Of a stretch of 61,789 bases of DNA, positions 26,613 through 35,641 are shown piece by piece. Below the pieces are notes generated by a model. That model was not told the DNA's origin. It ran no database searches and saw only the letters and a program-made list of their open reading frames with translations. How positions within the stretch are numbered: position 1 is the first letter of the stretch; each line of letters begins with the position of its first letter. Made by a program: the position numbers and the translations under genes. This DNA comes from an uncultured Opitutia bacterium (GTDB taxonomy: Bacteria; Verrucomicrobiota; Verrucomicrobiia; Opitutales; Opitutaceae), in the NCBI GenBank assembly GCA_903873805.1, contig CAIQQB010000037.1, positions 1 through 61,789 on the forward strand, in the 5' to 3' direction.

Positions 26613-28787
26613 ATGGCCTCCTCGCGCTCCAGATCCGCCCAATCCACCCCTGCGGAGGAGCGCGCCACCATCCCGCCGTCACGGGCGCAGCCGGTCATAC
26701 CTTCGGCCCAGCCCACCAAGGCGGCCTATTTCAATCGCGAACTGAGCTGGCTGGCCTTCAACCGCCGCGTACTCGAGCAGGCGCTCGACCCGCGCCACCC
26801 GCTGCTGGAGCGCGTCAAGTTTCTCGCCATCGTCAGCTCCAACCTCGACGAGTTTTTCGAGATCCGCGTCGCCGGGCTGATCCAGCAGGTGGACAGCGAG
26901 GTCGCCGAGGCCAGCGTGGACGGCCTCGGGGCGCGCGAGCAACTCCGCCGCATCCACTCGGTCGTCGCCTCGCTGGTTGAGGACCAGCACGCCTGCTGGC
27001 AGGAACAGCTGCTGCCCGCGCTCGCGCAGGAGGGCATCGTGTTCCGGACGGGGCTCGAGCTGGCGCCCGCCGAGCTCACCTGGGTGCGCGCCTACTTTGA
27101 GGAGCAGGTTTTTCCCGTCCTCACGCCGCTCGCGCTCGACCAGTCGCACCCGTTCCCCCAGCTCGGCAACAAGACCCTCAACGTCGTCATCTCGCTCGAC
27201 GACCCGGCTACGCCGGAGATCGACCACCTCGTCGCGTTGTTGCCCGTGCCGCGCATCCTCCCGCGCCTCGTCCCGCTCGATCCCACCGCCGCCGGCCAGC
27301 AGCGGTTCATCTTCCTCACCGAGATCATCAAGCTCTGCGCCGGCGCGTTTTTCCCCGGCTTCCGTGTCCACGGCGCGCACGCTTTCCGCGTCACGCGCAA
27401 CAGCGACCTCTACATCGACGAGGAGGAGTCCGAAAACCTGCTCAAGAAGTTCGAGGACGAGCTGCGCAATCTCCGCCGCGGCGCCGCCGTGCGCCTCGAG
27501 ATCGAGGACGGCGTCAACGACGGCATCTTCACCACGCTTTGCGAGCACCTCAGCCTCTCGCACGAATACGTCTTCCGCCTCAACGGCCCGATCAATCTCC
27601 TCCGCCTGCTCAGCCTGGCCGACATCGACCGGCCCGATCTGAAATACCCGGCCTTCGTCCCGGTCAACACCTCCCCGCTGGCCGACCCCGCGCAGATCTT
27701 CGAAGTGCTGCGGACGCAGGACGTGCTGCTGCACCATCCCTACGACTCGTTCCAGCCGGTGGTTGATTTCGTCGCCCAGGCCGCGCGCGACCCGCAGGTG
27801 TTCGCCATCAAGCAGACGTTTTACCGGACCAGCGGCGACTCCCCGTTTGTCCGCGCCCTGATCGAGGCCGCCCGCAACGGCAAGCAGGTCACGGCCCTGG
27901 TCGAGTTGCGCGCCCGGTTCGACGAGGCCAACAACATCCAGTGGGCCCGGCAGCTCGAGGAGGCCGGCGTCCACGTCGTCTACGGTCTGCTCGGGCACAA
28001 GACCCACTGCAAGTGCGCGCTGGTCGTCCGCCGCGAGGGGGCCCGCCTCCGCCGGTACGCCCACCTCGGCACCGGCAACTACAACCCCCGCACCGGCCGG
28101 CTTTACACCGATCTGAGCTATTTCACCGCCCGTGACGAGCTGACGGCCGAGGCCGCCGGTGTCTTCAACGCCCTCACCGGTCTCGGCCGCGACCCGGAGT
28201 TCTCCCACCTGCTCGTGGCACCCTTCAACCTGCACGCCCGCATCCTGGCGCTCATCCGGCGCGAGACCGCCCACGCCGCCGCCGGGCGGCCCGCCCGGAT
28301 CATGGCGAAGATGAACGCGCTGGTGGACAAGGATGTGATCGACGCGCTCTACGCCGCCTCCCAGGCCGGGGTGCAGGTCGATCTCATCGTCCGCGGGGTC
28401 TGCTGCCTCGTACCCGGGGTGCGGGGCCTGAGCGACCGCATCCGCGTGCGCAGCATCGTCGGCCGCTACCTCGAACATGCGCGGGTGTTTTACTTCGAGA
28501 ATGACGGCGGCGAGCCGGATATTCTCGCCGGCAGCGCCGATTGGATGCCGCGCAACTTCATCCGGCGGGTCGAGGTGGTCTTCCCGATTGCCGATCCGCG
28601 GTTGCGGCGCTGGGTGGTGGACGGAATGTTCGGGATGGAGCTGCAGGATACGGCCTTTGCCCGGGTGCTCGACGCGCACGGCGGTTACCGCCCGGTGCCG
28701 CAGCCGGCCGGTGTGCCGGTATTTTCGGCCCAGGATTTCTTCATCGCCGCCGCCCGGGAGCGTGCCGAGGCAGCCGCGAAAGCATAG
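26613..28787 (+). CDS. ppk1: Polyphosphate kinase 1
   Basis: PPK1 polymerises the gamma-phosphate of ATP into inorganic polyphosphate, reversibly. The 724-residue protein has AYFNRELSWLAFNRRVLEQA at the start of the N domain and FLAIVSSNLDEFFEIRVAGL soon after. His484 in RRYAHLGTGNYNPRTGRLYT is the predicted autophosphorylated residue, and His622 in YLEHARVFYFEN is the second active-site histidine. GHKTHCKCALVV is also conserved. The first ~35 residues are Ser/Pro-rich and not conserved, so a slightly later start is possible. The gene stands alone, without ppx. Confidence 0.95.
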   Translation: MASSRSRSAQSTPAEERATIPPSRAQPVIPSAQPTKAAYFNRELSWLAFNRRVLEQALDPRHPLLERVKFLAIVSSNLDEFFEIRVAGLIQQVDSEVAEASVDGLGAREQLRRIHSVVASLVEDQHACWQEQLLPALAQEGIVFRTGLELAPAELTWVRAYFEEQVFPVLTPLALDQSHPFPQLGNKTLNVVISLDDPATPEIDHLVALLPVPRILPRLVPLDPTAAGQQRFIFLTEIIKLCAGAFFPGFRVHGAHAFRVTRNSDLYIDEEESENLLKKFEDELRNLRRGAAVRLEIEDGVNDGIFTTLCEHLSLSHEYVFRLNGPINLLRLLSLADIDRPDLKYPAFVPVNTSPLADPAQIFEVLRTQDVLLHHPYDSFQPVVDFVAQAARDPQVFAIKQTFYRTSGDSPFVRALIEAARNGKQVTALVELRARFDEANNIQWARQLEEAGVHVVYGLLGHKTHCKCALVVRREGARLRRYAHLGTGNYNPRTGRLYTDLSYFTARDELTAEAAGVFNALTGLGRDPEFSHLLVAPFNLHARILALIRRETAHAAAGRPARIMAKMNALVDKDVIDALYAASQAGVQVDLIVRGVCCLVPGVRGLSDRIRVRSIVGRYLEHARVFYFENDGGEPDILAGSADWMPRNFIRRVEVVFPIADPRLRRWVVDGMFGMELQDTAFARVLDAHGGYRPVPQPAGVPVFSAQDFFIAAARERAEAAAKA

Positions 28788-29030
28788 CCCCGACCGCCGG
28801 CCGGAGTCCTTTGGTCAAGAGTCTGGCCGCGCCCCCATCCGCCTTCGCCGGTCCGCGGGTCATCCTGGGGCGTGCTTTGCGGACGGACTCTGCCTTGGTG
28901 CAGGCTTCCAATGCGTTGGGTGCCGATCGGAAGATTTTCTCGCCGGGTAACACCCCATTTCTGTCCGGCGCATTGCGGGCTAGGCTGGCGGCGAACCGTC
29001 ATCAACCTGCGCACCGCCCGATCCACTCCC

Positions 29031-29936
29031 ATGCCCAAGCCTCCCTTTTTCCGACCGGCAACCCTACTCGTCATCGCGCTGTTCTGCGGAGCCGGACTGC
29101 CCGGGTCCGCTCGTGCCGCCGCCTTTCCGCCGCTCAACCAGCCCGCCTCGACGGAGCGCCACCCCGGAAAATTTGTCTGGGCCGACCTCTTCACGACTGA
29201 CCCGGTGGCCGCCACCAAGTTTTACACCGGCCTGTTCGGCTGGACGGCCAGCACAATTGCCCAAAACGGACAGGCCTACACGGTGTTCAGCAACGGTGGC
29301 CGGGCGATGGCCGGACTGGCTCCGCGCTCCACCAGCACGGCCAAGCGGCCCTCCCGCTGGATTGCCTACCTTGCGGTGACCGACCTCCCCGCCGTCCTGC
29401 AACGCGCCACAAAAGCCGGCGGACAGATCCGCGCCGAGGCCCGCACCTTCCCGAAGCGCGGCACCCAGGCCATCATCGCGGACAACGAGGGTTCCCCGGT
29501 CGGACTCCTGCAATCGACGTCCGGCGACTCCGCCGATGATGAACCGCTGCCCGGCGACTGGAACTGGTTCGAGCTATTTGTGAAACAACCGCACGTCGCA
29601 ACGATTTACTACGACCAGGTGATCGGCTATGAGTCGGCGCCTGACTTCCGCACCGAACGGAAGGATGACTTTCTGCTCTCAAGCGGCGGCCTCGCCCGCG
29701 CCGGGGTGGCACCGCTCCCCGACCGCGAGGACGCCAAACCCGGCTGGCTGGGCGTCGTCCGGGTGGCGAGCATCGATGAGGCGGTGGCCCGCGCGGTCAA
29801 ACTCGGCGGCGAAGTTCTGGTGGCACCGCATGCGGCCGCCTTTGAGAGCCGGTTCGCCATCATCGCCGATCCTACCGGCGGCACCGTCGGTCTGGTCGAA
29901 TACGTGGACAACGCCAATCCCGCCAACCGCCCATGA
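29031..29936 (+). CDS. Exported VOC (glyoxalase/bleomycin-resistance) family protein with two tandem domains
   Basis: The 301-residue protein starts MPKPPFFRPATLLVIALFCG, with a signal peptide to about residue 30, so ATG 29031 is chosen over a longer in-frame start at 28872. The mature part has two VOC modules: GKFVWADLFTTDPVAATKFY starts the first (~47) and GDWNWFELFVKQPHVATIYY the second (~175). Each module ends in a strand such as GSPVGLLQST or GGTVGLVEYVD. The substrate and metal are unknown; export is unusual for VOC proteins. The stop overlaps the next start (ATGA at 29933). Confidence 0.75.
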   Translation: MPKPPFFRPATLLVIALFCGAGLPGSARAAAFPPLNQPASTERHPGKFVWADLFTTDPVAATKFYTGLFGWTASTIAQNGQAYTVFSNGGRAMAGLAPRSTSTAKRPSRWIAYLAVTDLPAVLQRATKAGGQIRAEARTFPKRGTQAIIADNEGSPVGLLQSTSGDSADDEPLPGDWNWFELFVKQPHVATIYYDQVIGYESAPDFRTERKDDFLLSSGGLARAGVAPLPDREDAKPGWLGVVRVASIDEAVARAVKLGGEVLVAPHAAAFESRFAIIADPTGGTVGLVEYVDNANPANRP

Positions 29937-30163
29937 AACTCAACCGCAAAATGCTTCTCGGCTCCCTGCTGCTCGCGGGCCTGCCGTTCGCGATGAGCAG
30001 CTGCATCTCCGACGGCTATGTCGGCACCGGCGTCTATTATGGCGAGGAGCGCGGCCCGTGGTTCCGGGACGGTCCGTGGATGGATGGCGACCGTTGGTAT
30101 GGCGAGCCGCGCGGCGGCGCCTCCGTCGGGATCTACCTCCATCCGCCGCGGGGTCGGCGCTGA
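29933..30163 (+). CDS. Small putative lipoprotein
   Basis: The 76-residue product has a lipoprotein signal peptide with AMSSCISDGY, placing the lipidated Cys at residue 24. The mature part is Gly/Tyr/Trp/Arg-rich (YYGEERGPWFRDGPW) with no recognised fold. It overlaps the VOC gene by four bases and ends 32 bases before the ABC ATPase gene, so the three are probably co-transcribed. The function is unknown. Confidence 0.65.
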   Translation: MKLNRKMLLGSLLLAGLPFAMSSCISDGYVGTGVYYGEERGPWFRDGPWMDGDRWYGEPRGGASVGIYLHPPRGRR

Positions 30164-30194
30164 ACCACCCGGGCCGGACGGCTCACTGCCGACC

Positions 30195-30911
30195 ATGGAA
30201 TCCACCGGCGTAAGATCAAACGGAACGGAGGCGATTGTCGCCACCGGCCTCACCAAGTGGTTTGGGGTCGGCGAGACCCGCATGCTCGCGGTGAATGACG
30301 TCGGGCTGGTCGCGCATTTTGGCGAAATGCTGTTCATCGTCGGCCCCTCCGGCAGCGGCAAGACCACGCTGCTCAGCATGATTTCCGGCATCCTGAGGCC
30401 CAACTGCGGCACGGTGAGCGTCAAAGGGGCTGATATCTGGACACTGACCGACGACCAGCTGGCCGATTTCCGGTTGAACACCATCGGTTTCGTGTTTCAA
30501 GACTACCATCTGTTTCCGCGGCTGACCACGGCCGAGAACGTCGCGATCCCCCTGATCCTGAAGCAGCGCAACTGGAACGAGTCCATCAGCGAGGCCGGAA
30601 AATTTCTCTAAATCGTCGGCCTGAAGGGCCGGGGCGAGATCCTGCCGGTGAAACTTTCCGGCGGCGAACAGCAGCGCGTCGCCATCGCCCGCGCGGTCAT
30701 CAGCCGGCCCGAGATCCTGATCCTGGACGAGCCGACCGCCTCACTTGATGGCGACACGGGCCGGATGATCATATCGTTCGTCAAGGAAAAGGTGCTCAAC
30801 GAACACCGCTGCATCCTGATCGTCACCCATGATGCGCGTATCAACGAATACGCCGACCGGATCCTCCACATGGAAGACGGCCGTCTCACGGCGACGGACC
30901 AAGGAGCCTGA
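30195..30911 (+). pseudogene. MacB/LolD-type ABC transporter ATPase gene interrupted by an in-frame TAA
   Basis: In one reading frame this encodes a 238-residue ABC ATPase of the MacB/DevA/LolD group: Walker A GPSGSGKTT (~51-59), Q-loop FVFQDYHLFPRLTTAENVAI, signature [14 protein letters not shown], Walker [13 protein letters not shown] and switch His in [12 protein letters not shown] at 30609-30611 (codon 139) interrupts it between the Q-loop and the signature motif. The codon aligns with the usual Glu before IVGL (GAA to TAA would be one base). The downstream half has no start codon close behind the stop; an internal ATG at 30648 would give an 87-residue fragment lacking Walker A. The gene order ATPase-adaptor-OMF-permease suggests this is the motor of the system. 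A sequencing error remains possible. Confidence 0.85.
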
Positions 30912-32263
30912 TGCCAACCGACGAATCCACACCCGAAGCCCTGCTAGCGCCCCAGCCCGCTGTCCCGCCCGCGGCGGCCATCGCGCCCAAAATCGACACC
31001 AAGGCCGCCGAGCCGATGTCAGTGCCGGTGGCCACCCCGCCCAAATCGGACGTCAAGGCCACCGCGCCAAAGCCTGAGCCCAAGGAGGCCGAGCCCAAAC
31101 CGGCCTCCCAAACCGCGAAAGCACCACCCAAGGACGCTGAGTCCAAGCCGGACGCCCCCGTGCCGGCGGCGAAACAGGATTTCAGAAACAAGCTCATCTT
31201 TGCCTGCGCCATCATCGGTCTGCTGGCCGGACTGGTTGCCGCCTACTTTTTCGGCCTGGAGCGCAAGGCCCAGCCGCCCGCGGCCCAGCCGGTCACCAGT
31301 CCCTATCCGACCGGCATCTATGCCAACGGCATCATCGAGAGCGACCAGCCGAGCGGTTCCAACATCAACCTCTATCCGGAGGTCTCCGGTCCGATCATGC
31401 AGGTGCTGGTGCGCGAGGGCCAGCGGGTGCCGGCGGGCACGCCGCTGTTTTCCATCGACGATTCGGTGCAGCGCGCAACCGCCGAGCAGCTCCGTCTCGC
31501 CGCCGAAGCGTCGCGGGCGCTGTTGGATGAACTCAAGGCGCAGCCCCGCCAGGAAACCCTGGCGATTGCCGGAGCCCAGGTGGGCCTGGCTGAAGCCGGC
31601 CTGAAAGTGGCCCGCGGCCAATATGACAAGCGCCGCGCCTCCTTTGACCTCGACCCAAAGTCCATCAGCAAGGACGTGCTCGACACCGCGGAAGACGCGG
31701 TCAGCCAGGCGGCCGCGAGCCTGGAGGTGGCGCGCAAGCAGTATGCCCTCACCGCCGCCGGCGCGTGGAGCTACGACGTCGTCAGCCAGGAGCGGCAGGC
31801 CGAGGCGCTCAGCCAAGCCTATGCGGCGGCCGCAGCGTTGCTGCAAAAGTATTCCGTCAAGGCGCCCGTCGACGGTGTGGTGCTGGTCGTCAACGCGACC
31901 GTGGGCAGCTACGTTTCCTCGCAGGGTGCCTACAACGCCCACACCCAGGGCCTCGACCCGCTGGTGGTCATGGGAGCGCCGCAGGACAACTTGGCGGTCC
32001 GCTGTTATGTCGACGAGATCCTCGTCTCCCGCCTGCCGTCGGCCTGGCATATCCGTGCGCAGATGACCGTCCGCGGGACTGACATCAAGGTGCCGCTGGA
32101 ATTTGTCCGCGTGCAGCCCTACGTTTCCCCCAAGATTGAGCTGTCCAACGAGCGCCAGGAACAGGTGGACCTGCGGGTCCTGCCGGTGATTTTCCGTTTC
32201 CCCAAACAGGATGTGCCCGCTTATCCGGGCCAGCTGGTGGATGTCTATATCGGGACGCAGTAG
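30911..32263 (+). CDS. HlyD/MacA-type periplasmic adaptor with long Pro/Ala/Lys N-terminal extension
   Basis: The 450-residue membrane-fusion protein links an inner-membrane ABC permease to an outer-membrane channel. Residues 1-~92 are a Pro/Ala/Lys-rich cytoplasmic tail, unusual for the family. One transmembrane helix spans ~94-117 (LIFACAIIGLLAGLVAAYFF). The barrel-sandwich halves include NLYPEVSGPIMQVLVREGQR and YSVKAPVDGVVLVVNATVGS, around a coiled-coil hairpin rich in Ala and Gln (~190-300). Its start overlaps the last base of the ATPase frame (TGATG at 30909-30913), so translation after the interrupted gene may be affected. Confidence 0.85.
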   Translation: MPTDESTPEALLAPQPAVPPAAAIAPKIDTKAAEPMSVPVATPPKSDVKATAPKPEPKEAEPKPASQTAKAPPKDAESKPDAPVPAAKQDFRNKLIFACAIIGLLAGLVAAYFFGLERKAQPPAAQPVTSPYPTGIYANGIIESDQPSGSNINLYPEVSGPIMQVLVREGQRVPAGTPLFSIDDSVQRATAEQLRLAAEASRALLDELKAQPRQETLAIAGAQVGLAEAGLKVARGQYDKRRASFDLDPKSISKDVLDTAEDAVSQAAASLEVARKQYALTAAGAWSYDVVSQERQAEALSQAYAAAAALLQKYSVKAPVDGVVLVVNATVGSYVSSQGAYNAHTQGLDPLVVMGAPQDNLAVRCYVDEILVSRLPSAWHIRAQMTVRGTDIKVPLEFVRVQPYVSPKIELSNERQEQVDLRVLPVIFRFPKQDVPAYPGQLVDVYIGTQ

Positions 32264-32298
32264 CCCTGCCGCACCCGCCATCCTGTAGAGGGCTTGCC

Positions 32299-33783
32299 AT
32301 GCACCACATTCGATCACTGCTTCCGAAAGGCGCCGGCCTCGGCCTGATCTCCGCCCTGCTCGGCGGATGCATGGTTGGCCCCGATTTCATTCAACCGGCT
32401 CCGCCCACGGTGAATCGTTACACGCGCGGGCCGCTCCCGGTTGCCACCGTTGCGGCGGATGGCACCGCGCAGCGTTTTTTACCCGGCACCGCGGTCGCAG
32501 CCGACTGGTGGCGGCTGTTTCAGTCGCCGCAGCTCGATGCGATCGTCCGCCAGGCCATCGCCAACAGCCCTACGCTCCAGGCCTCGGAGGCCAGCCTGCG
32601 TCAGAGTCAGGACCGCTTGCGGGCCGGCCAGAGTGTCTTCTACCCGCAACTCGGGCTCGGACTGGACGGACGGCGGGAGCGCACCGCGGCGGCGCAGCAG
32701 GGGGCGGCGGCCCCCGGCTCGATTTTCACGCTGGTGACGCTGAGCGGCACCATCAGCTACGCGCTGGATGTCTTCGGCGGCGAACGCCGCGCAGTCGAGG
32801 GCCTGCGGGCCCAGGCCGACGGCCAGTTTTTTGAGAGCAAGGCGGCCTTCCTGACCCTGACCGCGGACGTAGTTGACACCGGTATCGCCCGGGCTGCGTA
32901 TGCGGCCCAGAGCCAAGCGACCCGGGAACTGATCGAGCTGGAGAACCAGCAGTTACACGCGACGGAAGCGCAAGTCCGCGCCGGCACCGTCCCATACACC
33001 AATGTATTAAGCATGCGCAGTCTCATTGCCGCCAACCAGGCGTTGCTCGCACCCCTGGAGCAAAAAGTCAGCCAGACCGAGCACCTGCTGGCGGCCTTGG
33101 AAGGCGTCATGCCCTCCGAAGCCAGCCTGCCCGAGATCGACCTGTTGGGCCTGACGCTGCCGGCCGACCTGCCCGTGAGTGTGCCGTCCGACTTGGTGCG
33201 CCAGCGGCCCGACATCCTCTCGGCCGAGGCACAGCTGCGGGTGGCCAGTGCCAACATCGGGGTGGCGACCGCGGCGATGTTTCCCAGCTTCAGCTTGAAC
33301 GGCACCTATGGGGCGGAGGGGGCCAACTTCGGCAAGCTGCCGGCGGCCGCCGGCCGGTTTTGGAGCTTCGGGCCCTCGGCCACCGTCCCGCTGTTCCAGG
33401 GCGGCAGCCTGTGGTTCGGCCGGCAGGAGACTCTCGATGCCTACCAGGCGGCGGAGGCCGGCTACCGGCAGACGGTGCTGGACGCCTTTGCGCAGGTCGC
33501 CGATTGCCTCAAGGCGCTGGAGCACGACGCGGAGGCGCTGCAGGCGCAGACGGACGCCCGGCGCGCTGCGAACCAAGCCCTCCACCTGTTGCAGGCCAAC
33601 TATCAGGCGGGGCTCGCGGCCTATCTGGACGTGCTGCCGGCCGACGTGCAATGGCATGAGACGACTATCGCTTATCTTCAGGCGGTCGCGCAGCGGCACC
33701 AGGACACCGTCGCCCTGTTCGTCGCCCTGGGCGGAGGCTGGTGGAACCAACCGCAACCGCCGAATGCCGGCGGACCGCCATGA
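32299..33783 (+). CDS. Outer-membrane efflux lipoprotein (NodT/OprM-type)
   Basis: This 494-residue TolC-like outer-membrane factor is lipid-anchored: the signal peptide ends ISALLGGC (Cys24), followed by MVGPDFIQPAPP, the usual NodT start. It has two repeats of the outer-membrane efflux protein domain, with DWWRLFQSPQLDAIVRQAIA, SYALDVFGGERRAVEGLRAQ and VPSDLVRQRPDILSAEAQLR as family blocks. It provides the exit duct for the neighbouring adaptor and permease. Its stop overlaps the permease start (ATGA at 33780). Confidence 0.88.
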   Translation: MHHIRSLLPKGAGLGLISALLGGCMVGPDFIQPAPPTVNRYTRGPLPVATVAADGTAQRFLPGTAVAADWWRLFQSPQLDAIVRQAIANSPTLQASEASLRQSQDRLRAGQSVFYPQLGLGLDGRRERTAAAQQGAAAPGSIFTLVTLSGTISYALDVFGGERRAVEGLRAQADGQFFESKAAFLTLTADVVDTGIARAAYAAQSQATRELIELENQQLHATEAQVRAGTVPYTNVLSMRSLIAANQALLAPLEQKVSQTEHLLAALEGVMPSEASLPEIDLLGLTLPADLPVSVPSDLVRQRPDILSAEAQLRVASANIGVATAAMFPSFSLNGTYGAEGANFGKLPAAAGRFWSFGPSATVPLFQGGSLWFGRQETLDAYQAAEAGYRQTVLDAFAQVADCLKALEHDAEALQAQTDARRAANQALHLLQANYQAGLAAYLDVLPADVQWHETTIAYLQAVAQRHQDTVALFVALGGGWWNQPQPPNAGGPP

Positions 33784-34922
33784 AATACGGGGGCATTCTG
33801 CGGATCGGGTTCAAGCTGCTGGTCAATGACCGGGCGAAATTTTCTGCGCTGCTGATCGGGATCACGTTCGCCGTGTTCCTGATGATGCAGATGACCGCGA
33901 TGTTTGCCGGCATCCTCAACCGCGCCTACTCGACCGTTACCAACGTCGGCGCCGCCATGTGGATCATGGACCCGGCGGTCAACACAGCCTCCAGTGCGAT
34001 CCCCCTGCCCGACTATCTGCTGGACGCGGTGCGCAGCATGGACGGCGTCAGCTATGCCGTGCCGCTCTTCATCGGCGGGGCGCAGGTCCGGCTGGCGAGC
34101 GGCACCTACCAGTCGGTGAGCGTCGTCGGCCTGGATGACGCGAGCCTGTTTGGCCGGCCTGAAATGGAACAGGGCAACATCCAGGACATCTATGCCGACG
34201 ATGCCTTCATCGTGGTGAACGATGCGGAATTCTCCAAGCTGGAGAACCCGAAGCTCGGAACCACGTTTGAGCTGAATGATCACCGCGGCACCATTGTGGG
34301 CATCGCCCGGGTCGCGGCCAACGGGCTGAATGGCGTGCCGACGGTCTACACCACCTACAGCCGGGCGATCGAATACATCCCCTCCACCCGTTTCACCATC
34401 TCCTACATTCTCGTGCAGCCGAAGAGCGACGCGGATGCCACCGGCATCCAGCAGCAGGTCGCCAAGCTCGGCTACGTCGCCTTCACCAAGGCGGAGTTCA
34501 ACACCCGCATCACCGACTTTTACACCTACAAGACCGGGATCGGTACCAACATCCTGCTCATGACCGTGATCAGCTTTCTCGTGGGGCTGTCGATTTCGGG
34601 TCAGACCTTTTACACTTTCATCCTGGAAAATCTGGAAAAATTTGGCGCGCTGAAGGCGATCGGAGCCAAGGGGCGCGAGCTGGTTTACATGATCCTGTTC
34701 ATGGCGACCTTCACGGCCCTGACCGGCTACGGTCTGGGAGTCGGGCTGGTGACGCTGATGATCTTGATCGCCAAATCCCGCCTGCCGAATTACGCTGCGA
34801 TGATCACGTTTTGGAACCTGGGTCTGGCCTTCGGGATGGTCATCTTGATTGCCGGGATCTCCAGCTATATCGGCATCCGCAAGGTTCTGAAGATCGAACC
34901 CTTCGACATTTTCCGGGGTTAG
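33780..34922 (+). CDS. FtsX/MacB-like ABC transporter permease (DevC type)
   Basis: The 380-residue permease has the FtsX topology: a first helix at ~21-43 (FSALLIGITFAVFLMMQMTA), a periplasmic MacB-PCD region to ~255, and three helices in the C-terminal part with ENLEKFGALKAIGAKGRELV, the cytoplasmic coupling segment between helices. It ends KVLKIEPFDIFRG, a typical FtsX terminus. An earlier in-frame start at 33741 overlaps the previous gene further and adds no conserved residues. Together with the adaptor and OMF it should form a tripartite exporter if the ATPase is functional. Confidence 0.85.
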   Translation: MKYGGILRIGFKLLVNDRAKFSALLIGITFAVFLMMQMTAMFAGILNRAYSTVTNVGAAMWIMDPAVNTASSAIPLPDYLLDAVRSMDGVSYAVPLFIGGAQVRLASGTYQSVSVVGLDDASLFGRPEMEQGNIQDIYADDAFIVVNDAEFSKLENPKLGTTFELNDHRGTIVGIARVAANGLNGVPTVYTTYSRAIEYIPSTRFTISYILVQPKSDADATGIQQQVAKLGYVAFTKAEFNTRITDFYTYKTGIGTNILLMTVISFLVGLSISGQTFYTFILENLEKFGALKAIGAKGRELVYMILFMATFTALTGYGLGVGLVTLMILIAKSRLPNYAAMITFWNLGLAFGMVILIAGISSYIGIRKVLKIEPFDIFRG

Positions 34923-34934
34923 CAGGTCCGATTG

Positions 34935-35384
34935 TTATTCCGCCTTCGTCCGTCGATCGTCCGGCCCGCGGACGGCGTTTTCGGCGGGGCTTGGACTGCC
35001 CGGGGGCGGCGACTCGACAAACGGGACTTCGGTGCCGGCCACCAGCGTCACATCGATGCCACCCTTTTCCAGGGCGGCCTTGAAGAGGAGTTTGAGCCGG
35101 CTTGTGGAAAGTCGGATCTTCAGGTGCCGGCGAACGGGGCGGCGGTTGTCGGGGTGATGGATGAATTCCGAGACCTCGGCGGGAAAGTCCCGGGCCCGGC
35201 GCAGTGCGCCAACCGCACTCACGAGGTCCCGGTCCGAGGCAAAAAAGTCAGGCTCCATGCCTTCCACCAGACGGGCAATCAGCCGCGCTTGCGGATACAG
35301 AGAACGACGCAAAACCACCCGGTTGAAATCCCCCGGGGCGACGCCCTGCTGGGAACAGAAAAGCTCGGCAAAGGTCGGCGGCAT
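34935..35384 (-). CDS. Hypothetical protein
   Basis: I do not recognise the family. The 149-residue product starts MPPTFAELFCSQQGVAPGDF and has an Arg-rich helical middle (RPVRRHLKIRLSTSRLKLLF) and a Pro/Ser-rich tail. No signal peptide or membrane helix is seen. An in-frame Met at 35411 would add nine residues. It converges with the permease gene across a 12-base gap. Codon use looks coding. Confidence 0.55.
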   Translation of the reverse strand: MPPTFAELFCSQQGVAPGDFNRVVLRRSLYPQARLIARLVEGMEPDFFASDRDLVSAVGALRRARDFPAEVSEFIHHPDNRRPVRRHLKIRLSTSRLKLLFKAALEKGGIDVTLVAGTEVPFVESPPPGSPSPAENAVRGPDDRRTKAE

Positions 35385-35518
35385 GCTGGGGTGGTGACAG
35401 TTGGGCAGCATTGTCGCCTGAAGTCGACATCGATCCGGTTGCGCACGTTAATTTGTGGTGACGGACTTTGGTCGGGGTGAATCGCATCGCGTCAGGGGTC
35501 GGTCTGGGCGCGGTCCTG

Positions 35519-35549
35519 GCCAAGCGCGTTGGGTCAACGTGCTCCACCT
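35519..35549. repeat. Decayed single copy of the AGCGCGTT repeat family
   Basis: CAAGCGCGTTGGGTCAACGT followed by GCTCCACC matches the right copy of the pair at 11579-11609, with two differences in the palindrome. It lies in the 257-base gap between two minus-strand genes. Confidence 0.65.
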
Positions 35550-35641
35550 GCGGAGCGCGGACAGATACGGGACACGGTTCCCCTTCACCTTGTCAGTATC
35601 GAGGGCGGCGGTAGGCCCGGGAACAGGCGTCCGCGCGACCG

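Noticed and set aside
30609-30611. Programmed recoding of TAA in the ATPase
   Set aside because: TAA is not a selenocysteine or pyrrolysine codon and I see no known read-through context, so simple mutation or error is more likely; read-through is kept only as a possibility.
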